A stretch of 64,000 nucleotides of DNA, from contig NZ_CP060092.1 in assembly GCF_014217335.1 (NCBI RefSeq), positions 1,381,501-1,445,500 on the forward strand, given 5' to 3'. Below the pieces are notes generated by a model that saw only the letters and a list, made by a program, of their open reading frames with translations, was not told where the DNA came from and made no database searches. Each line of letters opens with the position of its first letter. Positions within the stretch are counted from its first letter, which is position 1. Of this stretch, positions 56,925 to 64,000 are shown one piece after another. The position numbers and the translations under genes were made by a program. The DNA is from Teredinibacter purpureus (GTDB lineage Bacteria; Pseudomonadota; Gammaproteobacteria; Pseudomonadales; Cellvibrionaceae).

Positions 56925-58238
56925 TTAGTTCACCCTATTGCGAACCTGTATATCTAAATGCTCACCGGTACTGTTTTCGTAGCGCGTTAGTTTTTCAATA
57001 TGCGCCCTCGTTAGAGGCGTTCCTGTGCGTAGTAGCAGTACTTGATTGGCCGAAAAAAGATCGCTAGAAAGAATCATTCCGGGCGTTAGGTGCTGTCGAT
57101 CTTTCGTGAGTATAGTTGACTCTGACAACAGTGAGTGTTCGTCGATAATATCAAAGAGGGCGCTGGTTACTTGGTGGTCATAATAACGGCCTGTTCGGCT
57201 CTCGATGTAGGCGCGCGCCTCGTTATGGCCGCTTACGTTATTGGTTAAACGACCTTCGAATAGTAATACATAATCGGTAACAACACCCATTATGCGCGCG
57301 GGCATTGGAATCTCGTTTTTATTTAAACCGCGTGGGTAACCGCTACCATCAAGACGCTCTTTATGCTTGCCAATGATTTCGGCGACAGGGTTAAGTTCGG
57401 CCATGCCGCTCAAAATGGTTTCGCCAATTTCAACTTGCGCTTGGTAACGTTTTAGCTCGTTGTTGTCGAGTTCGGAAACAACTTTATAGCTCCAATAATC
57501 CGACATGGCTAGGCTGCCAATATTGTGGAGCTTTCCGGCAACGTCTAAATTGTCCTGGTCTCGGGTGCTAACGTTTAGTGCCTTTGCAAGGCTAATGGAG
57601 GTATTGGCAATGAAGTGCCCGTGACCGTCACCTTTGCCACTGAGCTCTATAATGTTAGACACGGCATTGAGTAAATCCAGCGTGCGGCACTCGGCTTTTT
57701 TATGCTCAATTTGGAGAAGCGAGAGCGCTTGTTCTACTTCTATATTTTTTTCCTTTACGCTACGGTCAAGGCTCAACGCTAGTTTTCCAAGCTTTCGGTT
57801 TTGCGTGCGCGTTAATGCTTCAAGGCGTTTTCGTTCACGTTGTGAGGATTGGAATTCAACGGCATTTTGAATAACGCTACTTAATACTTGGTCGTCCCAC
57901 GGTTTAGAGATGTAGTTAAATATTTTTGCCTCGTTGACGACTTTTTCCAAGGCATACACGTCTGAGTAGCCCGTAATGAGAATACGCTCGGTTTCGGGTT
58001 GTAGCTTGCGTACTTGGCTTAAGAATTCGGCGCCGTCCATTTCGGGCATACGCATATCGGAAACCACTACATCAATAGTGTTCTCCTCAAGAATAGCCAA
58101 ACCCTCTTTGGCTGAATTCGCACAATAGACGTCCCATTGTTCATCTCTCGAAAGCCGCTTTAATGCTTTCAATACGGGTAGTTCGTCGTCTACGAATAGA
58201 ATCTTGGGTGAGGTTGCGGTGGTCTCTGATATTTGCAT
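56925..58238 (-). CDS. Response regulator with degenerate HD-GYP domain (HnoD-like)
   Basis: A 437-residue protein: a REC domain (1-130) with D61 in VVVSDMRMPEMDG, a coiled-coil linker (130-185) and an HD-GYP domain. The HD pair reads HN (H238-N239 in KLHNIGSLAMSD) and the usual GK after it reads GS, so a metal-binding Asp and a Lys are missing. The GYP part is kept (HKERLDGSGYPRGL, G300-P302). It is therefore probably not a c-di-GMP phosphodiesterase; it may be a regulatory protein, like Shewanella HnoD. It heads the operon with the H-NOX and kinase genes (gap 24 bases). Confidence 0.88.
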   Translation of the reverse strand: MQISETTATSPKILFVDDELPVLKALKRLSRDEQWDVYCANSAKEGLAILEENTIDVVVSDMRMPEMDGAEFLSQVRKLQPETERILITGYSDVYALEKVVNEAKIFNYISKPWDDQVLSSVIQNAVEFQSSQRERKRLEALTRTQNRKLGKLALSLDRSVKEKNIEVEQALSLLQIEHKKAECRTLDLLNAVSNIIELSGKGDGHGHFIANTSISLAKALNVSTRDQDNLDVAGKLHNIGSLAMSDYWSYKVVSELDNNELKRYQAQVEIGETILSGMAELNPVAEIIGKHKERLDGSGYPRGLNKNEIPMPARIMGVVTDYVLLFEGRLTNNVSGHNEARAYIESRTGRYYDHQVTSALFDIIDEHSLLSESTILTKDRQHLTPGMILSSDLFSANQVLLLRTGTPLTRAHIEKLTRYENSTGEHLDIQVRNRVN

Positions 58239-58402
58239 CTGTTTTTCCTAAAAATGGGCTACTCTAGCCTCTATACTGTTTAAAGAATAACCTGCTTGAC
58301 GTAGATTACATTTATATCATGAATAACATGAACCTCAGAAAGACTAGTTGGTTATCGATACTAGAAGTCTTTTAGTGAGGGGTTATAGATTGGGAAGACC
58401 AT

Positions 58403-58963
58403 ATGACTGATAAGTATAAGGAGCAATACACCTCTGGTGAGGTGGCTAAGCTATGCGGCGTGACGCTAAGAACAGTATTGAATTGGATTGGTAAGGGGTT
58501 GTTGAAGGCCTATAAATTACCCGGAAGGCGCGGTGATAACCGTATTCGACGACCAGACTTAATTGCCTTTATGACGTCTCACGGCATGCCCGTGCCGGAA
58601 GAGGTTGGCGGGGGCATTAGGCGTGCGTTAATTGTGGATGATGAGTTAGCTATGGCCAAATCTATTCAGCGAATTTTGCGGGGAAAAGGCTTCAGTACAG
58701 AAATAGCGAATGATGGCTTTAGCGCTGGACTTGCCTATGGGGAATTGCAGCCGTCGTTGATGACGTTGGATTTACAAATGCCGCAGGTGGATGGCTTTCA
58801 AGTGCTAAATCAACTTGCGGATAAAAAGTGCGGCAAAATTATTGTGATATCGGGATTAGGTAAAGAGGATTTACAGAGGACGTTAACGCTAGGTGCTGAC
58901 GCGGCGTTACAAAAACCGTTTGAAAATACTTGTTTGGAAGGTTTAGTTGATAAATGGTTCTAA
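58403..58963 (+). CDS. HTH-REC protein divergent to the H-NOX operon
   Basis: A 186-residue protein with reversed domain order: a MerR/excisionase-type HTH (residues 8-60, TSGEVAKLCGVTLRTVLNWIGKG) then a REC domain (75-186) with D79/D80, D123 in LMTLDLQMPQVDG and KPF at about 170. The usual order is REC then HTH. Its position, 165 bases from and divergent to the HD-GYP/H-NOX/kinase operon, suggests it is a second target of the kinase and may regulate the shared region. It resembles HnoC only in role. Confidence 0.8.
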   Translation: MTDKYKEQYTSGEVAKLCGVTLRTVLNWIGKGLLKAYKLPGRRGDNRIRRPDLIAFMTSHGMPVPEEVGGGIRRALIVDDELAMAKSIQRILRGKGFSTEIANDGFSAGLAYGELQPSLMTLDLQMPQVDGFQVLNQLADKKCGKIIVISGLGKEDLQRTLTLGADAALQKPFENTCLEGLVDKWF

Positions 58964-58984
58964 TGACTAGGCTCTGAAGGAAAG

Positions 58985-59061
<77 letters not shown>

Positions 59062-59280
59062 ACTTATACCTTTGCCTGCCGACCTTAATAAAACGTGTTG
59101 TTTCTTTAGGGGGCGTATCGCTTTTGGCGATGAAGAGGGCTCCTGCCCAATATTCTCTGTATACCGTGAAGCTGGTACGCATAACCCCGTGATCTATCCG
59201 TAGATGAGCCAATGTAAAATTGGGTAGGGGTCGAGAGGGCCGCTATTTTCACTAGTCGCCCTATCAAAGTCAAGCGAGAT

Positions 59281-60372
59281 TTAAACGTTAAAGCGGAAAT
59301 GCACTACATCACCGTCTTTTACAGTATAGTCTTTGCCTTCGAGCCGCCATTTGCCCGCATCTTTAGCGCCAGCTTCACCGTTAAAATTTACGAAGTCTTC
59401 ATAAGCAACCACTTCTGCGCGAATAAAACCTTTTTCGAAATCGGTGTGAATTTTTCCGGCGGCTTGCGGCGCAGTAGATCCGATTGGAATTGTCCATGCG
59501 CGTACTTCTTTAACGCCAGCGGTAAAGTAGGTGTGAAGATTGAGCAGGTCGTAGCCGCCACGTATCACGCGATTTAATCCAGGCTCGTCCATGCCCATTT
59601 CTTCGAGAAATTCGATTTTTTCATCGTCGTCTAATTCGGCTATTTCGGCTTCCATTTTGTTACAGATGGGCACCACAACGGCGTTTTCTTCTTTGGCTAT
59701 TTCGATCACTTTGTCGAGGTAGGGGTTATCGCTAAAGCCGTCTTCTTGCACATTAGCAATGTACATGGTGGGTTTAAGCGTTAAGAGGCTGAGTGTTTGG
59801 AGTTGCGCCTTACGTTCATCGTCGAGCCCGAAAGAGCGCAGTGGCTTGGCTTCGTTTAAGTGCGGTAAGACTTCCTCTAGAAGCGCCTTCATACGCATGG
59901 CGTCTTTGTCCTGCCCTTTGGCGGCTTTTGAATAGCGAAAAATAGCTTTTTCAACGGTATCTAGGTCGGAAAGGGCCAGCTCGGTATTGATCACTTCAAT
60001 ATCGGATGCGGGGTCAATTGCGCCTTCTACGTGAATAACGTTGGGGTCGTCAAAGCAGCGTACAACGTGGGCGATAGCGTCGGTTTCTCGAATATTAGCG
60101 AGAAATTGGTTGCCGAGACCTTCTCCTTTGGAGGCGCCAGCTACGAGGCCTGCGATATCGACAAACTCCATCGTGGTGGGCACGACGCGCTCGGGTTTTA
60201 CGATGTCGGCGAGCTTGTCTTGTCGAGGGTCTGGTACTGCTACGACGCCAGCATTTGGCTCAATGGTGCAGAATGGGAAGTTCTCAGCACTAATACCGGC
60301 TTGGGTCAGTGCATTAAACAAAGTGGATTTGCCTACATTAGGTAAGCCGACGATGCCGCAATTAAAGCCCAT
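59281..60372 (-). CDS. ychF: Ribosome-associated GTPase/ATPase YchF
   Basis: A 363-residue Obg-family protein with P-loop [15 protein letters not shown] (about 9-23), [21 protein letters not shown], and a C-terminal TGS-like domain ending in HFRFNV. YchF binds ATP preferentially and acts in stress response. ATG 60372 has AGGA seven bases before; the frame extends to 60420 without cause. It follows pth in the classic order. Confidence 0.95.
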   Translation of the reverse strand: MGFNCGIVGLPNVGKSTLFNALTQAGISAENFPFCTIEPNAGVVAVPDPRQDKLADIVKPERVVPTTMEFVDIAGLVAGASKGEGLGNQFLANIRETDAIAHVVRCFDDPNVIHVEGAIDPASDIEVINTELALSDLDTVEKAIFRYSKAAKGQDKDAMRMKALLEEVLPHLNEAKPLRSFGLDDERKAQLQTLSLLTLKPTMYIANVQEDGFSDNPYLDKVIEIAKEENAVVVPICNKMEAEIAELDDDEKIEFLEEMGMDEPGLNRVIRGGYDLLNLHTYFTAGVKEVRAWTIPIGSTAPQAAGKIHTDFEKGFIRAEVVAYEDFVNFNGEAGAKDAGKWRLEGKDYTVKDGDVVHFRFNV

Positions 60373-60501
60373 GTGTTCATTCCTATCTAATCTTGGCAAG
60401 GCAAAGAAGGCTTTGCGCATGCCTTTATATGTGACGCCTTCTGACGGTGTTGACCTCTTTTAAATTCCCTATGATGGATAGATCACAGGGAAAGGTGTTA
60501 C

Positions 60502-60618
60502 GTGTTCAGAGTGCTGTTAACGTGTCTGTTATGCGATTGTGTATTCGTAGTCATAGTATTACTGGCTTGGCGTGACTTGGCTAAATATTTTTTAATGCGC
60601 GAGCGTGTAGCCAATTAA
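60502..60618 (+). CDS. Candidate 38-residue membrane microprotein
   Basis: A short frame starting at GTG 60502 with AAGG six bases before (60492-60495), ending at TAA 60618. The product has one hydrophobic helix ([20 protein letters not shown]) and a basic tail ([15 protein letters not shown]), a typical small-protein layout. It fills most of the gap between ychF and pth on the opposite strand and overlaps the pth stop by four bases. The frame could also be chance. Confidence 0.3.
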   Translation: MFRVLLTCLLCDCVFVVIVLLAWRDLAKYFLMRERVAN

Positions 60619-61196
60619 TTTGTGTGCAATTCTCGCATGGCTTTCTCCCAGTCGCCGGCGACTAAATCGGGAAGTGCTTTTTCACTTTCAGACAGTGCAA
60701 TGTCTATGAGCGTTTGCTCTGCAGCGGGCGCTTTCTTGAGTACGTAACCGCTGACTTGTTTGGCGTTTCCGGGGTGGCCTATGCCAACGCGCAAACGCCC
60801 AAAATTTTTGTTGTTACCTAGGCTGCTAATAATATCGCGCAGCCCATTGTGGCCACCGTGGCCGCCGCCAATTTTTAATTTGGCTATACCAGGATCTAAG
60901 TCGAGTTCGTCGTGTACGACGAGAATATTTTCGGGTGCTATTTTATAGAAGTTGGCAAGTGATGCCACCGCTTGACCGCTGCAGTTCATGAACGTGGTGG
61001 GCACTAATAATCGAATATCGTTACCCTTGAGGGTGATGCGACCGGAATAACCGAAATGCTTTGGGGTATTGGCGAGTGGTTGAGCATGCGAACGAGCCAG
61101 CTCTTCGACAAAATCTTGCCCTGCATTGTGACGAGTGTTGGCATATTCAGCGCCGGGGTTTCCCAGCCCCACGATCATCTTTATGGCGGTATTCAT
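60615..61196 (-). CDS. pth: Peptidyl-tRNA hydrolase
   Basis: Pth recycles peptidyl-tRNA. The 193-residue protein has [24 protein letters not shown] in parts with the catalytic His, [18 protein letters not shown], and [16 protein letters not shown]. The start is ATG 61196 or ATG 61178 (MIVGLGNPG); the first is preferred, though both lack a strong ribosome site. It lies between rplY and ychF. Confidence 0.95.
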   Translation of the reverse strand: MNTAIKMIVGLGNPGAEYANTRHNAGQDFVEELARSHAQPLANTPKHFGYSGRITLKGNDIRLLVPTTFMNCSGQAVASLANFYKIAPENILVVHDELDLDPGIAKLKIGGGHGGHNGLRDIISSLGNNKNFGRLRVGIGHPGNAKQVSGYVLKKAPAAEQTLIDIALSESEKALPDLVAGDWEKAMRELHTN

Positions 61197-61247
61197 GGCA
61201 ACAATGTTTTGCGTTCGATGAGTGAAATACACTATGTAAGTGAGATA

Positions 61248-61276
61248 CAAAAAGGGCAGCCTTTGGCTGCCCTTTC
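61248..61276 (-). terminator. Terminator-like hairpin after rplY
   Basis: On the minus strand AAAGGGCAGCC, a three-base loop, GGCTGCCCTTTTTG. An 11-bp stem and T-run lie 15 bases after the rplY stop. Confidence 0.85.
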
Positions 61277-61289
61277 AACGCAGGAAGAT

Positions 61290-61928
61290 TTACTCTTCGC
61301 TAGCGCCTTCTTCTGTCGCTGCTTCGTCGTCATCTGAGGCACCGCGTGCCTTAAAGACGTTGGCAACGGGCAAGTTGTGGTCTTCGCCGTGTGCAAGAGC
61401 AACAGACTCAACGCCTTTCGGCAATACCAAGTCAGAGATATGAACAGAGTGACCCAATTCGAGCTCTACTAGATCAACTTCGATGAACTCGGGAAGATCG
61501 CCAGGCAAACAGCTGATTTCGAGATCTGTCATGGTGTGAGAAATCGTTCCGCCTTGTACTTTAACGCCTTTACAGGTGTCTTCGTTTAAGAAGTGTAAAG
61601 GTACGCGGGTGGTAAATTTCTTGGTCTTAGAGACGCGCAAGAAATCAGCGTGTAAGACGATAGGCTTGGCTGGGTGACGTTGTAGATCTTTTAGAATAAC
61701 GTCTTCGGCTTTTCCATCTACATTCAAGGTTATGATGTGAGAGTAGAACGATTCGTGCTCTAAGTGCTTGCTTAGTGCGTTATGCGAAAGCGTAATGTTG
61801 GTTGGTTTTTTACGACCGCCATAGATAATGGCAGGTATTAAACCCGCTTCGCGACGTAGGCGGCGGCTCGCACCTTTCCCTGTATCATCACGTAGCGCTG
61901 CATCAAGAGTGAAGTCTTCATTAGACAT
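61290..61928 (-). CDS. rplY: Ribosomal protein L25/Ctc
   Basis: A 212-residue long-form (Ctc-type) L25 that binds 5S rRNA. It has a N-terminal L25 domain (LDAALRDDTGKGASRRLRREAGLIPAIIYGG in parts) and a C-terminal TL5-like domain ending in an acidic tail (DDDEAATEEGASEE). ATG 61928 has AGGA upstream; the longer frame to 62039 covers the hairpins and is not used. Confidence 0.95.
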   Translation of the reverse strand: MSNEDFTLDAALRDDTGKGASRRLRREAGLIPAIIYGGRKKPTNITLSHNALSKHLEHESFYSHIITLNVDGKAEDVILKDLQRHPAKPIVLHADFLRVSKTKKFTTRVPLHFLNEDTCKGVKVQGGTISHTMTDLEISCLPGDLPEFIEVDLVELELGHSVHISDLVLPKGVESVALAHGEDHNLPVANVFKARGASDDDEAATEEGASEE

Positions 61929-62007
61929 TGTGTAATTCCTAATTTTGTAACGATTGATTAAATATATGGCGCCATCCCGCGACCAGGAACAGTGCCGTTT
62001 AACGCTA

Positions 62008-62053
62008 AGCCCCTCTTTCGAGGGGCTTAGGTTTTTCACCTATATAGGTGAAA
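62008..62053. repeat. Tandem hairpins between prs and rplY
   Basis: CTAAGCCCCTC and its reverse complement form an 11-bp stem with a four-base loop (62005-62030); the adjoining TTTCACCTATATAGGTGAAA (62034-62053) is a perfect 20-base palindrome. They lie right after the prs stop. No long T-run is seen on the minus strand, so termination would be partial; T5 follows the first stem on the plus strand. Confidence 0.7.
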
Positions 62054-62057
62054 GCCT

Positions 62058-63011
62058 TTAGCTGTTCGGTTCTCCGAACATTGCGCTTAACGATTCTTCG
62101 TTGCTGATGCGACGCATAGCTTCTGCGAGCATATTCGCGAGGGTAAGCGTGCGAATAAGGTCGCAATTTTTACCGGCATCAGAAAGCGGGATAGAATCGG
62201 TAATGACGAGTTCATCTATTTGGGAGGCGTTTAATCGCTCAATGGCCGGCCCAGATAAAACTGGGTGGGTGGCGTAAGCGATAACTTTTTTAGCGCCGTG
62301 TTTTTTCAGGGCTTTGGCTGCGTTGCACAAAGTGCCTGCAGTATCGACCATGTCGTCGACCAGTAAGCAGGTGCGCCCGTCAATATCGCCAATAATGTTC
62401 ATGACTTCGGCTACGTTGGCTTTGGGGCGACGTTTATCAATAATGGCCAGCTCTATGCCGAGACGTTTGGCCACGGCCCGCGCTCGAACGACGCCGCCTA
62501 TGTCTGGTGATACGACGACCAAGTCTTCAAATTTTTGTTTTTCGATATCTTGTAGGAGTACCGGAGAGCCGTAAACGTTATCAACGGGTACGTCGAAAAA
62601 GCCTTGAATTTGTTCCGCGTGAAGATCAACAGTGAGCACTCGATCGACGCCTACGGTAACCATCATGTCGGCTACAACTTTGGCTGTAATAGGGACGCGG
62701 GCTGATCGAACACGGCGATCTTGGCGGGCGTAACCAAAGTAGGGGACAACGGCAGTAATGCGTCCAGCGGAAGCGCGGTGAAGCGCGTCCACCATCACGA
62801 TCAATTCCATGATGTTGTCGTTGGTAGGGTTACAGGTCGGCTGAATAACAAATACGTCGCGACCGCGAACGTTTTCGTTTAGCTCCACCATAATTTCACC
62901 GTCAGAAAACTTATCGACGGTGACATCCCCGAGTGGTATTCCTAAATTCGAGACGACTTTTTCGGCAAGTTCAGGATTGGCGTTGCCACTAAATACCATC
63001 AAATCAGGCAC
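62058..63011 (-). CDS. prs: Ribose-phosphate pyrophosphokinase
   Basis: Prs makes PRPP for nucleotides, His, Trp and NAD. The 317-residue protein matches E. coli Prs: [13 protein letters not shown], the loop [59 protein letters not shown] and the PRPP site [13 protein letters not shown]. The start is GTG 63011, seven bases after GGAG (GAAGGAG), which gives the expected VPDLMVF N-terminus; the longer frame runs through the tRNA. Confidence 0.97.
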   Translation of the reverse strand: MPDLMVFSGNANPELAEKVVSNLGIPLGDVTVDKFSDGEIMVELNENVRGRDVFVIQPTCNPTNDNIMELIVMVDALHRASAGRITAVVPYFGYARQDRRVRSARVPITAKVVADMMVTVGVDRVLTVDLHAEQIQGFFDVPVDNVYGSPVLLQDIEKQKFEDLVVVSPDIGGVVRARAVAKRLGIELAIIDKRRPKANVAEVMNIIGDIDGRTCLLVDDMVDTAGTLCNAAKALKKHGAKKVIAYATHPVLSGPAIERLNASQIDELVITDSIPLSDAGKNCDLIRTLTLANMLAEAMRRISNEESLSAMFGEPNS

Positions 63012-63085
63012 GTTTGTGCTCCTTCTGCAGTTTGTTGCAAAGGTTGAAGGATAGAGTAGGGAGGGTGCGCATAGAAGAATAAAAG

Positions 63086-63160
63086 TGGCTGGGGTGGAAG
63101 GATTCGAACCTTCGCATGACGGGATCAAAACCCGCTGCCTTACCGCTTGGCTACACCCCA
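63086..63160 (-). tRNA. tRNA-Gln (UUG)
   Basis: A 75-base cloverleaf on the minus strand with CCA encoded: acceptor TGGGGTG pairs with CACCCCA, anticodon loop TTTTGAT gives UUG, T-arm GGTTCGAATCC. It lies between ispE and prs, a standard gammaproteobacterial position. Confidence 0.97.
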
Positions 63161-63188
63161 GTAGAACTGTTATCGGACAAACCGAAGA

Positions 63189-64000
63189 TTAGGGGAGGCA
63201 TTGATGCAGTGGCGAATGATTTACGCCCTTGGCCACAAAGCCTTTCAAATGCTCGGGTCGTTTGGCAAAAACATTCTGCGCTTGCTGTTTAGAGCCGAAG
63301 CCTGCAAATACACATGCTCCCGTTCCGGTTAGCTGCGCTGAGCCATAAAGACTGAGCCAATCAACCGCATCTCTCACCTGCGGGAACAGTCGTTCAACCA
63401 GTGGCTGACAGTCGTTTTTCCCGCCCTTCTCGAGGAAGGCGGCTACTGTAATGGCGAGCGTATCTCTTGTCAAATCTTTATGTGAAAAAATTGCAGCGGT
63501 ACTCACGTGACAGCTAGGCGCAATAATTACGTACCACTGATTTGATATTTCAATTGGGCACAATTGATCGCCAATTCCAGATGCCCAAGCGGATTTGCCT
63601 CGGACGAAAACGGGGACGTCTGCACCCAGTTGTCGACCCAGCTGTGCGAGTTCGTCGTCTGAGAGGCCGCATTGCCAGAGCGCATTCAGGCCGACGAGTG
63701 CTGTCGCCGCATTGCTACTGCCGCCGCCAATACCGCCGCCCATGGGAAGTTGTTTGTGCAAGTAGAGGTTGGCTCCAAGCGTTGTTCCGGAGGTTTGCTG
63801 TAATAGCTTCGCGGCTTTTACGACTAGGTTGTCATCATGTGGAACACCGGGAATCTCTGGTGCAAGGTTAATCTCCCCGCTGGTATTAGTGTCCAGTTCG
63901 AGCCTATCTCCCACGTCTAGTAGCTGAAAGACTGTTTGAAGCTCGTGGTAGCCATCGGCACGTCGGCCAGTGATATGAAGGAATAGGTTGAGTTTCGCCG
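63189..64000 (-). CDS. ispE: 4-diphosphocytidyl-2-C-methyl-D-erythritol kinase, N-terminus outside the window
   Basis: IspE is the GHMP kinase of the MEP isoprenoid pathway. The frame stays open to the right edge, with [20 protein letters not shown] at the edge, the conserved start of IspE (only a few residues are missing). The ATP loop [20 protein letters not shown] and the C-terminal [12 protein letters not shown] are present. It ends 28 bases before tRNA-Gln. Confidence 0.95.
   Translation of the reverse strand, partial: AKLNLFLHITGRRADGYHELQTVFQLLDVGDRLELDTNTSGEINLAPEIPGVPHDDNLVVKAAKLLQQTSGTTLGANLYLHKQLPMGGGIGGGSSNAATALVGLNALWQCGLSDDELAQLGRQLGADVPVFVRGKSAWASGIGDQLCPIEISNQWYVIIAPSCHVSTAAIFSHKDLTRDTLAITVAAFLEKGGKNDCQPLVERLFPQVRDAVDWLSLYGSAQLTGTGACVFAGFGSKQQAQNVFAKRPEHLKGFVAKGVNHSPLHQCLP

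Noticed and set aside
58239..58402. Sigma-70 boxes or NO-regulator sites in the divergent H-NOX region
   Set aside because: A TTGACG (58297 region) and CATGAA repeats are present, but spacing to a -10 box is poor and no known NsrR or NorR site could be read.

Overview
The window reads as chromosomal DNA of a Gram-negative gammaproteobacterium. Supporting signs are LptE, Lnt, BtuB and Wza-type outer-membrane machinery, the miaB-ybeZ-ybeY-corC-lnt block, the leuS-lptE-holA block and the ispE-tRNA-prs-rplY-pth-ychF block. A secreted GH26 mannanase, a secreted Fn3-like protein and a degraded LruC-type gene suggest a polysaccharide-degrading marine Cellvibrionaceae-like bacterium (Saccharophagus/Teredinibacter type); that placement is inference. 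Both edges cut genes: rlmJ on the left and ispE on the right.

Layout. 1-5.7 kb: rlmJ end, a LytS/LytTR two-component pair, a serine hydrolase with a C-terminal membrane domain, a flavin-type oxidase and a small lipoprotein. 5.8-10 kb: holA, lptE, leuS. 10-20.4 kb: a cobalamin uptake and assembly cluster (btuF, cobS, cobC, cobT, cobU, btuD, btuC, cobQ, cobO, btuB) read leftward from a B12 riboswitch. 20.6-24.7 kb: a protein with two NIT-like repeats, a DUF6279 lipoprotein and a RoxA-like dihaem cytochrome. 24.9-30.4 kb: lnt, corC, ybeY, ybeZ, miaB. 30.5-37.5 kb: DUF1820, a YbfF-like hydrolase, a GGDEF-EAL protein, DUF3144, an aminotransferase, a half-size GDT1 protein and a UbiC-like protein. 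37.9-41.5 kb: Fn3-like protein, GH26 mannanase, broken LruC gene. 41.8-55.4 kb: a Wzx/Wzy-type exopolysaccharide (EPS) locus. 55.4-59 kb: an H-NOX signalling cluster and tRNA-Met. 59.3-64 kb: ychF, pth, rplY, prs, tRNA-Gln, ispE.

The most notable reading concerns the EPS locus. Four separate transcription units (the wza operon, the priming sugar transferase, a WecG-type fusion and the wzx operon) each have a sigma-54 promoter with the strict GG-N10-GC spacing, 25-35 bases before the start codon. In their midst lies a response regulator of the NtrC class (REC, AAA+ with GAFSGA, Fis-type HTH). Repeated TTTGC(A/G)AA-like motifs lie upstream of several of these promoters and could be enhancer sites. 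The broken LruC gene keeps an intact -24 box with a spoiled -12 box and similar upstream motifs, as if it once belonged to the same regulon.

Next to the EPS locus, an operon encodes a response regulator with a degenerate HD-GYP domain (HN in place of HD), an H-NOX haem sensor and a soluble histidine kinase. A divergent gene encodes an HTH-REC protein. This resembles the nitric-oxide/c-di-GMP network of Shewanella, in a different arrangement. Whether NO sensing and EPS production are coupled here is a testable inference.
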